DNA from: Tragulus kanchil
Taxonomy: Eukaryota > Chordata > Mammalia > Artiodactyla > Tragulidae
Assembly (NCBI GenBank): GCA_022376925.1
Contig: JAIOJX010000032.1
Coordinates: forward strand, 102,540,794 to 102,604,793
Direction of reading: 5' to 3'
Length of the DNA: 64,000 nt
The notes below the pieces were generated by a model. That model was not told where the DNA came from. It worked only from the letters and a program-made list of their open reading frames with translations, and made no database searches. Shown here piece after piece: positions 1 through 11,019 of this stretch. Each line of letters opens with the position of its first letter. The first letter of the stretch is position 1. Made by a program: the position numbers and the translations under genes.

Positions 1-1452
1 TCCATCTTTCTGCCAACTCGGATAGGTTTGAGCTCTTTTTATTAAAGACAACAACAGCATCTCTAGCTCCTCAGTTGTTTAATGCATAAACTGCAGGCCT
101 TGAGTTGGTCCAGATTTTGTCCTCTGTATAGACTGTTGGCCGCTATAACTTTCAAATGCCGACTTAGAAATCCTAATGGTGACTTTTTAAAATCAGTGTT
201 TCTTCCCTAACAACCATGCTTTAGTGAGCCTAGAACATGCTGACTTCTCTCTGAAAAAAAGCAGAGACAGCAATTAATCACCTCCAGACCTGTGATGTGA
301 AGAACCAGTTGCATGAGGTTTTATTTCTAAAACAAAACACCTTATTCCATAATAGTTATAACAGTTCAACTTCCTTGACTAAACTGATTCAATGGGGGAT
401 ATATCTGCTGTTCTATGTGGGCTGTCTGAAGTAGGATTACTAATTGTCCCCAATATCCATTCTGTCTTGATTTCCATTAATTATAAAGTAGTACACCTAT
501 GAGGCTCAGGCTGTCTGATAATCATGCAGCTAGGGATTCCATTTCCAAGTCTATTTTTGCAGCTGGGAATGACTATGTGACAAAGTTCCAGCCAATAGGA
601 TGTGCAAAGAAGCAAAGCATAAACCTTCTGACTGTGCCCTAAAAAGGAAGCAGCTTGCTTCTGTTTGCCCCCTTCTTCTTTCTGCCTTCCAGCTCACTGA
701 AGTGCGGGTGTGGGGACTAACCAAAGCGCTGGTGGCTGAGATGGTTCAGGGAGCCAGAACTACCACCCTAGGATAGAGTGAAGTAACAAAAAAGAAGAAC
801 TCATGAAACACAGCTGCCTTTCTTTCCTGCACCACCAACTAGTCTAAACTTCAGGTGACAGAAAGAACTTCCGTTCCCATTTTAGTCACTGTCACTTTCA
901 GCTCAGCTAGAGAAGCAAGCAAATATCTCATCATATCTCCATTCCACCCATTAAGGCAAAGTAGAGGAAGATCCCTGTGGGACTCACATCATCCCAGAAT
1001 AAGGAACCAGAAGCTGGCCAGAAGCTCCTCAATCCCTTCTTTGCAACTCAACAAACTCATCATTCACCCCCGTATATCTTCAGCAGGAACAAGGTAACAC
1101 TTGGACCAGAGACTCACTGTGCTGTCCAGCTCTCCAATTCTTCCATCTTTCTGCCAACTCGGATAGGTTTGAGCTCTTTTTATTAAAGACAACAACAGCA
1201 TCTCTAGCTCCTCAGTTGTTTAATGCATAAACTGCAGGCCTTGAGTTGGTCCAGATTTTGTCCTCTGTATAGACTGTTGGCCGCTATAACTTTCAAATGC
1301 CGACTTAGAAATCCTAATGGTGACTTTTTAAAATCAGTGTTTCTTCCCTAACAACCATGCTTTAGTGAGCCTAGAACATGCTGACTTCTCTCTGAAAAAA
1401 AGCAGAGACAGCAATTAATCACCTCCAGCACCTGTGATGTGAAGAACCTCTT
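1..1452. repeat. Tandem duplication 1 (unit about 1141 bp, first copy cut by window start)
   Basis: Bases 1-311 reappear almost unchanged at 1142-1452. If the unit is 1141 bp, copy 1 began before the window, the junction is near 311/312 and copy 2 is 312-1452. The shared text stops at the same point in both places: after 'gaagaacc' one copy continues 'agttgc' and the other 'ctcttgc'. One extra base near 1428 separates the copies, close to the unit end. Segment 312-1141 shows no repeat I recognise and no plausible exon. The pattern matches the other duplications in the window, so an unmerged contig overlap is more likely than a real duplication. Confidence 0.9.
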
Positions 1453-1453
1453 G

Positions 1454-2160
1454 CTAGATTCCATTTCTTCTACAAATCCACCCCTAAAGACTAGTTTGCT
1501 CATTTGTGAAGTAGACATAATAGGACCCAGACAAATGAAGTAACTTGCTCAAACTCACATAGACAGGAAGTTGTGGAACACAACCTCATTTCAAATTCAT
1601 GCTGTTTTACCTACACAACTTTGTATAGCTGATGTAAGCCAGCTGATGGGAGGCGTGGAAGGCACTTCAGCAAACATGTAAGGGATGAGTAACCTGGAAA
1701 ATCAGGTGAAGGGAAATGAACTTTGGTTTCTCATTCAATTTTTTTTTTTTCTTTTGGGTTTTAGTCTATTTTGGATAATTGTACTTCTTTCACATTAAAA
1801 TCATATTCCTTTCAGAATAATAATGAAAGATTAAAACAGAAGCATGGAGAGCTTCTTTAAAAGCACATTTCTTAATATTCTTTGGACTTTTAAGCTAATA
1901 ATAATTGTTTTGCATCAATAATTTTCATGATTTAACCATAAATATTAGAATCTTTGCCTTACATATTAAATGAACCTCAAGAAAAGAAAATTTACCTTTG
2001 AAAATCTGTGACATCTACAATTATATATAAATATTACATAAATGTTTTGAATATCTTCTGTTGAACTAGAGTTCTGTTTCTCTTCCCTAATATCTCTAGA
2101 GTGATTTATTTTTCTTCTGAAGATTTAAAGGTGAGGGTAGGAGGGAGTCTTTGAAGCAAG
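1454..2160. other. AT-rich non-coding stretch, nothing recognised
   Basis: This stretch contains a T-rich tract near 1740-1756 and generally AT-rich DNA. I see no open frame with coding character, no SINE head or tail and no recognisable LTR or LINE segment. Confidence 0.5.
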
Positions 2161-2164
2161 GTGG

Positions 2165-2645
2165 AGTAGTTTCCTTTTGCTGTTATAACAAATCACCAAA
2201 AAGTTAGTGGCTTTAAAAACAAAATTATTCTTTTACGATTCTGGAGACTGGACTCCAAACTCAGTCTGAGTTACAGTGAGGGTGTTAGCAGGGGTGACTT
2301 CTTCTGGAGGCTCTAATAGGAAGATCCACCTCCTTGCCTTTTTCAGCTTCTAGAAGCCACTTGTATTTCTTGATGAACAGCCCCTTTCTCCATCTTCAAA
2401 GTGGCCTGCCTTTGCCTCTGTTCTTTCATCGTATTGCTTTCTGCTTGGACTCTAACTTCTATGTTCTTCTTTTAAGGACGGTTAAGATTGCATCTGGCCC
2501 TCCACATCTCCAGCACAATCGCCCAATCTCAGGATTCTTAATTTAACCGCAACTGCAAAATTCTTCTACTACACCATGTAACATATTCGCAGGTCCTGGA
2601 GACTAGAACAGGGACATCTTTGGTGGCCTTAGCTTACCACAGTGA
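2165..2645 (-). mobile_element. MLT1-like MaLR LTR, reverse orientation
   Basis: The text starts with a 'gctgttataacaaat' type motif and runs through 'agtggcttt', 'tctggaggctct', 'cttgcctttttcagcttcta' and 'gcaggtcctggagacta'. These are landmarks of an old MaLR-type (ERVL-related) LTR read on the minus strand. It is diverged, so I infer an old insertion. Short open frames at 2334-2546 and 2603-2956 overlap it and are not genes. The MLT1 subfamily cannot be named without alignment. Confidence 0.6.
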
Positions 2646-2921
2646 GGACACTGATGGGGAGTGGGGCTCTGGGAACCAGTGGAGACCAAGGATGCATGTG
2701 GCTGTGGCCCTGCAGATGGTAAAGAAGAGAACAGAGGTTGGAGGACCAGAGAGACCCAGTCAGGAATGGCTACATAATTTGCAGGGCCCTGTGCAAAGTA
2801 AAATGCAAGACCACTTGTTAAAAGATTATTAAGAATTTCAAGAAAGCACACAAGAGAATTAAACTGCACAGGTGGCATGCCCAAGAAGCCAGTTCTGAAC
2901 TGAGTTAGAGGTCCGTTTGGG

Positions 2922-2998
2922 GCATTTGCTGATTCTGTGACCCTGGACAAAGTCATAAACTCTTCACCTCAGCTTTCCTACCTATAAAATTAAAAATC
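2922..2998 (+). repeat. MIR SINE core fragment
   Basis: The order 'tgtgaccctggacaaagtca', 'cctcagctttcc' and 'tataaaatt' matches the conserved core of the ancient tRNA-derived MIR SINE in forward orientation. It is short and diverged. Confidence 0.55.
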
Positions 2999-3024
2999 AT
3001 TCCTGTATTATGGGTATTTAAAAA

Positions 3025-3450
3025 TTACCAAATGCTTGCTGGATTGAAACAACAGAAATTTACTCTTTCACAGATCATGAGGCTAAAAATCCAAAATCAA
3101 GGCGTTGGCAGAATTCGTTCTCTCTGGAGGTGCTGGGGTAGAATACGTTCCATGCTGCCCTCTAGGTTTCTGATGATAGTGGCAATCTTTGGTGTTCCTT
3201 GGCTATTAGATTCATCACTCCAGTCCCTGACCCATCTTCACATGGTCTTCTTTCAAATCTCTCCTTTCTCTTATAAGGATACTGGTCATTGGACAGAGGG
3301 CCCACTCTAAATCCAGGATGATCTCATCCTCAAATCTTTAACTTAACTACATCTGCAGACTCTCTCTCCACATGATGTCACACTCACAGTTACCAGGGGC
3401 TAGAATTTGGACATTTCTTTTAGAGGGAACATTATTCAATCTACTACAAT
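3025..3450 (-). mobile_element. MLT1-like MaLR LTR, reverse orientation
   Basis: Landmarks in order are 'ttgaaacaacagaaattta', 'tctttcacagatcatgaggct', 'aaatcaaggcgttggcag', 'ttccttggctattagattca', 'cttataaggatactggtcat' and 'acatctgcagactc'. This is a minus-strand MaLR LTR. Its right three quarters, from 3139, are repeated at 4292-4603 because tandem duplication 2 starts inside it. Confidence 0.65.
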
Positions 3451-5445
3451 ATGGTTGTTGTGAATATTCAAGATATTGTATATGAAATACTCAATGGAGC
3501 ACCTGATTATTGTTATTATTAAGTGTATTAGAAGTAAAGCTTGGGCATATATTTGATAATGACTAACATCTAAGAATGCAAATCCAGAGAATAAAAATGA
3601 CTTGCCCCATGAGTATCATGGGAATTTGAGGAGTGTGTTTATTCCTAAAATAGACTATGAACAAGAGGCCAAAGCCCTGGGCGCCAGACTTAACACAAAT
3701 CAAAAGCATTCCTAGGGGAGCAGCCCCAGACAAATGGGAGGGAGCCTGAAGTAGAGGTAAAAATGGGCACAGGGCAGCTCCACAGTAAGAAAGGGAGAGG
3801 CTGGCAGGTTTGTCCATGTGCTCCTTCAATCAGGCATCATTTACGGCCCACCTACTAGAGTCAGGAATGGCACCAGGATCTAGGGATCTCAAGCATAGTG
3901 AGAACTCTTACTACATTTGAGGAAGATTCCTATTTTGAGGGTGGGAGGGAAATCTTAAAATTGTTTGCTTTTGTCATAAAATTAATTTAGGTTATTAGAA
4001 AATATTAGAGGAAACAGACAGCCTGAGCAGATAGTTATGATACAGGGAAGACTGTAGGCTTTAAACGTGCTCAATTAGCTGTAAGACCTTGGTCATGTTA
4101 TATAAACTTCGAGCCTCGGTTTCCTCATCGGTAATTGGGTGAGAATATTCCTCACCTCCCCATCAGGGAAGTCCTACATGAGATAACACATGTGAAGCAC
4201 TTAGTACAAGGACTGAAACAAGGGAGGTTTGCAATAAACACTCCCTTTCCTTTTCAGGTCAGTATTTTCAGAAAGAAAGCCCAAACACGGCTAGAATACG
4301 TTCCATGCTGCCCTCTAGGTTTCTGATGATAGTGGCAATCTTTGGTGTTCCTTGGCTATTAGATTCATCACTCCAGTCCCTGACCCATCTTCACATGGTC
4401 TTCTTTCAAATCTCTCCTTTCTCTTATAAGGATACTGGTCATTGGACAGAGGGCCCACTCTAAATCCAGGATGATCTCATCCTCAAATCTTTAACTTAAC
4501 TACATCTGCAGACTCTCTCTCCACATGATGTCACACTCACAGTTACCAGGGGCTAGAATTTGGACATTTCTTTTAGAGGGAACATTATTCAATCTACTAC
4601 AATATGGTTGTTGTGAATATTCAAGATATTGTATATGAAATACTCAATGGAGCACCTGATTATTGTTATTATTAAGTGTATTAGAAGTAAAGCTTGGGCA
4701 TATATTTGATAATGACTAACATCTAAGAATGCAAATCCAGAGAATAAAAATGACTTGCCCCATGAGTATCATGGGAATTTGAGGAGTGTGTTTATTCCTA
4801 AAATAGACTATGAACAAGAGGCCAAAGCCCTGGGCGCCAGACTTAACACAAATCAAAAGCATTCCTAGGGGAGCAGCCCCAGACAAATGGGAGGGAGCCT
4901 GAAGTAGAGGTAAAAATGGGCACAGGGCAGCTCCACAGTAAGAAAGGGAGAGGCTGGCAGGTTTGTCCATGTGCTCCTTCAATCAGGCATCATTTACGGC
5001 CCACCTACTAGAGTCAGGAATGGCACCAGGATCTAGGGATCTCAAGCATAGTGAGAACTCTTACTACATTTGAGGAAGATTCCTATTTTGAGGGTGGGAG
5101 GGAAATCTTAAAATTGTTTGCTTTTGTCATAAAATTAATTTAGGTTATTAGAAAATATTAGAGGAAACAGACAGCCTGAGCAGATAGTTATGATACAGGG
5201 AAGACTGTAGGCTTTAAACGTGCTCAATTAGCTGTAAGACCTTGGTCATGTTATATAAACTTCTCGAGCCTCGGTTTCCTCATCGGTAATTGGGTGAGAA
5301 TATTCCTCACCTCCCCATCAGGGAAGTCCTACATGAGATAACACATGTGAAGCACTTAGTACAAGGACTGAAACAAGGGAGGTTTGCAATAAACACTCCC
5401 TTTCCTTTTCAGGTCAGTATTTTCAGAAAGAAAGCCCAAACATCC
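3139..5445. repeat. Tandem duplication 2 (two copies of about 1153 bp)
   Basis: Copy 1 is 3139-4291 and copy 2 is 4292-5445. The anchor 'tagaatacgttccatgctgc' occurs at 3139 and 4292. An 88-codon open frame recurs identically at 3563-3829 and 4716-4982, a spacing of 1153. The copies differ by a 2-base 'tc' insertion near 5263, seen as 'cttcgagcc' versus 'cttctcgagcc'. Copy 1 starts in the middle of an LTR, with no repeat boundary or target-site duplication to suggest transposition. The end of copy 2 is itself the start of duplication 3. Confidence 0.95.
4060..4255 (+). repeat. MIR SINE, forward (copies at 5214-5409 and partly 6397-6530)
   Basis: The order 'agctgtaagaccttggtcat', 'gagcctcggtttcctcat' and 'gaagcacttagtacaag' followed by 'caataaaca' is a nearly full MIR core and tail. 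It appears again in the second copy of duplication 2. Its right half appears a third time after 6397, where duplication 3 begins inside the MIR. The three occurrences are one ancestral MIR plus two copies from the tandem structure. Confidence 0.7.
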
Positions 5446-5519
5446 TCATACTCATCTACTATATAATATGACACTCATAGTCCCTAAATCAACTTTCACC
5501 AGAGGCTCACGGGCTGTTT

Positions 5520-5750
5520 TCTTTCAGTTCAAGCAAGATATTTTCCTGGCTGGGCTGTAGCTGGAAAGGAAAGCAAGAAATATAGGATATATTGAACTTG
5601 GGAAATCTTTCCTGTAAAAACCCTGGCAGATTTATCACAGATGTCTGGCTGACTCATGGCCTTCTCCTGAATTCTATTAAGAATAATAACAAACAATCAG
5701 GAAACTGAACCCCGAAGCCCAGAAAACAGTGTTCTGGGTCTCTGGCAAAG
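5520..5750. other. Non-repeat stretch, possible conserved non-coding DNA (copy at 6633-6863)
   Basis: I recognise no repeat family here. The segment contains an AP-1-like 'tgactca' at 5651 and another at 6764 in the duplicate. Base composition is balanced and there is no plausible exon. Regulatory function is only a guess; cross-species alignment would decide it. Confidence 0.25.
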
Positions 5751-5849
5751 TGGGGTCATGTACACACACAAGAGACCCCACCCCCTCCAGGCACTCCTTG
5801 GTTGCCGGGACAAGGAAGTCGGCAATTACAGAGCACCCCTGACGGACAC

Positions 5850-5945
5850 TGTGCTGGGCCTTCTCACATGCATAAGCGCCTTTGAGTCCTTGAAAAAAGT
5901 TCTGGGTCCCCCATTTTTCAGATAAGAAAACCTAGGGCTGAGAGA
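5850..5945 (-). repeat. MIR SINE core, reverse (copy at 6963-7058)
   Basis: The text 'actgtgctgggcc' followed by 'cccatttttcagataagaaa' is the reverse-strand MIR signature: the size-class line, then the 'cag atgaggaaactgag' type core. The CHR-1-like SINE was inserted at its right end. Confidence 0.55.
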
Positions 5946-5959
5946 AGATGAGTTTTTTT

Positions 5960-6292
5960 GTTGTTATTCTTTTTTAAATTTTTGACCTCTTTTATTGGTC
6001 TTTCATTTATTTATTTTCATCCACCTTCAAGATGAGGTTTTTTTATTGGTCTTTTATGTATTCATCTCCATCCATCTTTGTTCTTTGGCCTGTGTGGGCC
6101 TCTCATCGCAGTGGCCTCTCGTTGCAGAGCACCAGCCCTGGGCACATGCGCTCCAGAGTACTGGCTCAGTAGTCGGGACACGTTGGTCCAGCTGCTCCAT
6201 GGCACATTGGATCTTCCCAGGGCAGGGATTGAACTGGCACCCTTTGCACTGCAAGGCGGTGTCCTTACCCACTGGACCACCAGAGAAGCCCC
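5960..6292 (-). mobile_element. CHR-1-like tRNA-derived SINE with distinctive tail (copy at 7073-7407)
   Basis: On the minus strand the element begins with the tRNA-derived head 'gggcttctctggtggtccag'. It continues through 'ggcagtg' and 'gatccaatgtgcc' and a middle portion containing 'ctggagcgcatgtgccc'. It ends with 'aggccaaagaacaaagat' and an 'aataaaagaggtcaaaa' type tail plus A-run. The 14-base target site 'aagatgagtttttt' flanks it at 5945 and 6294. The tail region is doubled: 5981-6028 and 6041-6075 both carry 'ttattggtctt'. The copy at 7073-7407 belongs to duplication 3. Open frames across this SINE are not genes. Confidence 0.75.
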
Positions 6293-7432
6293 CAAGATGA
6301 GTTTTTTATGCTGAGATGCTCAAGCATGTAAGCACATTGGATTCACTTTAGGGAGCTTATACCAAGTACAACGGTTCTGACTTGGCAGGTCTGAAGCGGT
6401 AATTGGGTGAGAATATTCCTCACCTCCCCATCAGGGAAGTCCTACATGAGATAACACATGTGAAGCACTTAGTACAAGGACTGAAACAAGGGAGGTTTGC
6501 AATAAACACTCCCTTTCCTTTTCAGGTCAGTATTTTCAGAAAGAAAGCCCAAACATCCTCATACTCATCTACTATATAATATGACACTCATAGTCCCTAA
6601 ATCAACTTTCACCAGAGGCTCACGGGCTGTTTTCTTTCAGTTCAAGCAAGATATTTTCCTGGCTGGGCTGTAGCTGGAAAGGAAAGCAAGAAATATAGGA
6701 TATATTGAACTTGGGAAATCTTTCCTGTAAAAACCCTGGCAGATTTATCACAGATGTCTGGCTGACTCATGGCCTTCTCCTGAATTCTATTAAGAATAAT
6801 AACAAACAATCAGGAAACTGAACCCCGAAGCCCAGAAAACAGTGTTCTGGGTCTCTGGCAAAGTGGGGTCATGTACACACACAAGAGACCCCACCCCCTC
6901 CAGGCACTCCTTGGTTGCCGGGACAAGGAAGTCGGCAATTACAGAGCACCCCTGACGGACACTGTGCTGGGCCTTCTCACATGCATAAGCGCCTTTGAGT
7001 CCTTGAAAAAAGTTCTGGGTCCCCCATTTTTCAGATAAGAAAACCTAGGGCTGAGAGAAGATGAGTTTTTTTGTTGTTATTCTTTTTTAAATTTTTGACC
7101 TCTTTTATTGGTCTTTCATTTATTTATTTTCATCCACCTTCAAGATGAGGTTTTTTTATTGGTCTTTTATGTATTCATCTCCATCCATCTTTGTTCTTTG
7201 GCCTGTGTGGGCCTCTCATCGCAGTGGCCTCTCTCGTTGCAGAGCACCAGCCCTGGGCACATGCGCTCCAGAGTACTGGCTCAGTAGTCGGGACACGTTG
7301 GTCCAGCTGCTCCATGGCACATTGGATCTTCCCAGGGCAGGGATTGAACTGGCACCCTTTGCACTGCAAGGCGGTGTCCTTACCCACTGGACCACCAGAG
7401 AAGCCCCCAAGATGAGTTTTTTATGCTGAGAT

Positions 7433-7590
7433 GCTCAAGCATGTAAGCACATTGGATTCACTTTAGGGAGCTTATACCAAGTACAACGGTTCTGACTTGG
7501 CAGGTCTGAAGCGGGGCTCTGGCATAAGCATTTTTTATAAATGTCAGGGGAGATTCCAATGTATACATTCTGCTGACTGATGACCTCTAC
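7433..7590 (+). mobile_element. MER5-like hAT DNA transposon relic (broken copy at 6318-6396)
   Basis: The segment contains 'attggattcactttaggga', 'tttataaatgtcagggga' and 'gattccaatgtatacattc'. These resemble the two inverted halves of the non-autonomous MER5 element. In the first tandem copy the element is cut at 6396 by the junction; here it is continuous. Divergence is high, so the family assignment is tentative. Confidence 0.4.
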
Positions 7591-7654
7591 AGAATAGGCT
7601 CTAAGTCTATACGATTTGAACTAGCATCCAGGCTCTGTCTACATCTAACAAGAT

Positions 7655-7800
7655 AGCATTGGGAAAGTTGCTTGATCTCTCTGAGCCTCAGTTTCTATCT
7701 CTGTTAAATGGGGATAATTAAACCCAATCCATAAGTAGTTTTAATCAGCAATCTTATAAATTGAGTAACTAATCCACAGGAAGTACTTAATAAATCATAT
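7655..7800 (+). repeat. MIR SINE, forward
   Basis: The order 'gggaaagttgcttgatctct', 'ctgagcctcagtttc', 'aaatggggataatta' and 'cttaataaatcat' is a typical forward MIR core and 3' end. Confidence 0.7.
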
Positions 7801-7814
7801 CAAGTAGTATATTA

Positions 7815-8190
7815 TTGATTATTTGTATGACTTTGAGCAAGATGCTTTTGTTTTTTTGGCCACTACTATTGGTCTTTCACTTATTTATTTCCATCCATCT
7901 TTGTTCTTTGGCCTGTGAGGACCTCCCATCGCAGTGGCCTTTCTCTCGCTGCAGAGCACAGGCTCTGGGCACAGGTGCTCCAGACCTCCAGCTCGGTAGT
8001 TGGACACATCGGTCCAGCTGCTCCATAGCACATGGGCTCTTCTCAGGCCAGGGATCGAACTGGCACCCCTTGCACTGCAAGGCGGTGTCCTTACCCACTG
8101 GACCACCAGGGAAGCCCTTTGAGCAAGATTCTTAACTCTAAGACTTCAAGCTCTCTTCTGTAAAATGAGGGACCTTAGGAGAAAAACTTT
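7815..8190 (+). repeat. Second MIR, split by a CHR-1-like SINE
   Basis: The MIR-like text 'tatgactttgagcaagatgc' at 7826-7845 resumes at 8117 as 'ctttgagcaagattcttaac'. It then continues with a diverged core ending in 'tctgtaaaatgaggg'. The repeated 13 bases 'ctttgagcaagat' (7831-7843 and 8117-8129) are the target-site duplication of the inserted SINE. Confidence 0.7.
7846..8116 (-). mobile_element. CHR-1-like tRNA-derived SINE inserted in a MIR
   Basis: Read on the minus strand, it has the head 'gggcttccctggtggtccag', the line 'gcagtgcaaggggtgccag', a middle block through 'ctgtgctctgcagcgaga', then 'ggccactgcgatgggaggtc' and a tail with 'aaagaacaaagatgg'. It is flanked by a perfect 13-base target-site duplication. 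The full-length structure and intact duplication indicate a comparatively young insertion. Confidence 0.8.
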
Positions 8191-8199
8191 AGGAAACAT

Positions 8200-9690
8200 T
8201 TTGCCCCATGAAACTTTGAATGTGTGGCTCTTAACATATATGTTCCTCATCCAATGAGGATGAACCCTGTTGGCCATTTAAGAGATGAAGCAATTCTGGA
8301 CAAAAAGAGTAAGTTGAGCAAGAAACAATGCTTACTCCGGGCCAGGTTTTGTTCTGTCTTCTGAAGAACTGGTCCATCCACCCAGGTTGCATCTGCAGCC
8401 AATGCTTCCTAAAAGGTCTCCACGTGACTCCCAGCTTGCCCTTTCCATTACATCTCTTCATGGTGCCTGGAGTTACATAAAGGATCTCGTGCAGCAGGGA
8501 GAAGCACAACTGCATTTGTGATCATAACATGAGCTGGCTTTTCTTCTTTAGTTTGCAACCATCAGTGAATGGAATATAGGACCAGCCATTCATTCATCCT
8601 TTCGATATGAATGGAGCATCTACTGTGGGCACTGAAGATGCTGAGACAAGATGCAAGGCCTGTACTAGGGCTCATGATCAAAGGAAAGAGGAACAATCAT
8701 GACATAACTGGGGAAATGACAAATGCCTGGGGGTGCTTCAAAAGGGGCCCGAAGACAGGACCCTGGGCTGCTTTATTCACTGATTCCTTTATGCATGAGC
8801 ACATCTCTGTGCCCGGCTCTAGGCTAGTCACTAGCTTTCTTGGGTCATCATCACATCTGCTCTCAGGGTTTGAGCTGCTCACAGCTCCAGTTCCAGGTTC
8901 TCATCCACCAGGACACAGGAGCATTGCTCTGAACTCCTATGCCCCTGAGCTCTAGTCTCTCTAGGTAGACTCTACTCCACAAGCCAAGAACATAGAGAGA
9001 GAAAGAGCAATTACTCCACAGACATACCAACCTTTATCCTGAGTCTGAATGAGTCATAGAAGAAGGTGGTAAGATGTGGTCAGCCAGGTAATGGAAAAAA
9101 GCAAGGCGATCAGAGACTCCAGGAATCCTAGGAAAAGGAAAGAAGGTCAATTTCTGTAAGAAATTTTATTATCTCCAAGAAAGACTATAGTTAAGGCCTC
9201 TCCGCAAAACTCCATCTCTGAGCAACTCCCTGTGTTGTCAGCCCCCTTGTGCAGCTCAGTCCACCACAAAGCTGAGAAGATGGAAAATACAGAGGGAAAC
9301 AAGTCTCCCAGAGGTGATGAGACTCACCTATACCAATTCAAGACAGGAGGCAAATTCTGGAGTCTGACAGCAGGCCATGTGCATGGGGCCATTTCTTCCA
9401 GCCAAGAATGCTGACCCCAGAGATGGGGAGGTTGACTCCTAGCTTTGTCTTAGCACAGGGTGTCCATAAAGTGACCTTCTCACTAATCTATCTATACTCT
9501 TATCCAATGGCAAAAGTGGGAGACATTACAAGAAAGTGAAGGGTTTCAGATGGAGACAAAAAATTTTAAGAGTCAACCTGGTCCAGGAAAAAGCACAAAG
9601 TCTTTGGATTTAGGTCATCAAAGTCCATTCCCTAGCCCATTACTCTCTGTGACAGAATCAGCTGTGAGAATTTAGTAAGAGACTAATGTA
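8200..9690. other. Mostly unique non-coding DNA with an L2-like fragment
   Basis: Bases 8585-8690 ('ttcattcatcctttcga' then 'gagcatctactgtgg' and 'actgaagatgctgagac') resemble the reversed 3' end of an L2 LINE. The rest shows no repeat I can name. Open frames at 8231-8515 and 8611-8955 lack coding signals such as splice contexts or protein motifs, so I do not call them genes. Confidence 0.4.
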
Positions 9691-9708
9691 TGTAAAACAA
9701 CTGATGCA

Positions 9709-9949
9709 TGTGTGTGTGTTGTGTGTGTGTGTGTGCATGTGCATGGGCACTCAGTTGTTTCCAACCCTTTACAACCCCATGGACTGTAGCCCGCCTGGCT
9801 CCTCTGTCCATGGGATTTCCCAGACAAGAATACTGGAGAGGGTGGCCATTTCCTTCTCCAGGGAGCTTCCTGACCCAGGGATTGAAACCACGTCTCTCGT
9901 ATCTTCTGCATTGGCAGTCAGATTCTTTACCACTGTGCCACCTGCATAG
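9709..9949 (-). mobile_element. Bov-A2-type SINE with (TG)n tail
   Basis: The left end is the (TG)n tract at 9709-9742, the complement of the (CA)n tail. It is followed by 'cactcagttgtttccaaccc', 'ccccatggactgtagcccgc', 'tccttctccagggagcttcc' and 'ttctttaccactgtgccacc'. This is the reverse of a Bov-A2/Bov-tA SINE derived from BovB 3' sequence and a tRNA head. Confidence 0.9.
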
Positions 9950-9979
9950 GTATTAAATTATAGCAATAATAACAGCAAC

Positions 9980-11004
9980 CTTTTTTGTTTTTTTTTTAAT
10001 TGGAGGAAAATTGCCTTACAAAGTTGTGTCAGTTTCTGCCATACAACTGTGTGAATCAGTCATAATTGTGTGTGTGTGTGTGTGTGTATGGACTTCTCTG
10101 GTGGCTCAGATGGCAAAGAAGCCACCTACAATACGGGAGACCAGGGTTTGATCCCTGGGTTGGGAAGATCCCCTGAAGAAGGGAAAGGCTACTGATTCCA
10201 GTATTCTTGCCTGGAAAATCCCATGGCTCATTCATGGGCTGCAAAGATTTGGACACAACTGAGTGACATTCTCCCTCCCTTCCCTCCATCCCACACCTCT
10301 AGGTCATCATAGAGTGTCAGACTGGTCTCCCTGTGTTATATAGCAGCTCCCATTAGCTATTTATTTTACACGTGATAGTGTATATATGTCAATGCTGTTT
10401 TCTCAGTTCATCCCATTTTCTCCTTCCCCAGGTGTGTCCATTTTCTACATGTGTGTCTCCATTCCTTTCCTGCGAATAGGTTCATCAGTACCATTTTTCT
10501 AGATTCTCTATATTTATGTTAATATATAATATTTATTTTTCTCTTTCTGACTTACTTCAATCTGTATAAGATGTTCTAGGTTCATCCACCTCACTACAAC
10601 TGACTCAAATTAATTCTCTTTTATGGTTGAGTAATATTCCATCTCATATATGTACCACATCTTCCTTATCGATTGATCTGTTTATGGACATCTAGGTTGC
10701 TTCCATGTCTTGGCTATTGTAAATAGTGCTGTAATGAACACTGGGATACATGTGCATTTTAGAATTATGGTTAAAAAACGAATTGTGGTTTTCTCAGGGC
10801 ATGCATCCAGTAGTGGGATTGCTGGGTTATATGGTAGATTTATTCCCAGTTTTTTAAGGAATCTTCATATTGTTCTCCATAATGGCTGTATCAGTTAACA
10901 TTCCCACCAACAGTGTAGGAGGGCTCCCTTTTCTCCACACCCTCTCTAACATTTTTTATTCGTAGATTTTCTGATGATAGCCATGCTGACTGGTGTGAGG
11001 TAAC
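9980..11004 (-). mobile_element. L1 LINE 3' end, reverse, with nested Bov-tA
   Basis: Landmarks include 'attggaggaaaattgcctta', 'gagtaatattccatctcata', 'ggctattgtaaatagtgctg', 'agtgggattgctgggttata', 'cattcccaccaacagtgtag' and 'tgactggtgtgaggtaac'. They run in the order expected for the reverse of an L1 3' region. A Bov-tA at 10090-10268, preceded by a (TG)n run at 10067-10088, interrupts it. Open frames within are relics. Confidence 0.85.
10090..10268 (+). mobile_element. Bov-tA SINE nested in L1
   Basis: The head 'ggacttctctggtggctcag', 'gatccctgggttgggaagat', 'ttccagtattcttgcctgga' and the end 'gacacaactgagtgaca' define a full Bov-tA in forward orientation. It lies inside the L1 3' end and so is younger than that L1. 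Confidence 0.9.
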
Positions 11005-11019
11005 AGTAACATTTAACTA

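Larger units (their letters stand above)
5284..7513. repeat. Tandem duplication 3 (two copies of about 1113 bp)
   Basis: Copy 1 is 5284-6396 and copy 2 is 6397-7513. The anchor 'cggtaattgggtgagaatat' is at 5284 and 6397. The copies differ by a 2-base 'ct' near 7233 ('cctctcgttg' versus 'cctctctcgttg'). Copy 1 ends abruptly at 'ctgaagcgg' inside a MER5-like element that continues intact past 7510 in copy 2. The unit includes a complete SINE, so each copy shows the same insertion with the same target-site duplication. One of the two is therefore not an independent event. Confidence 0.95.
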
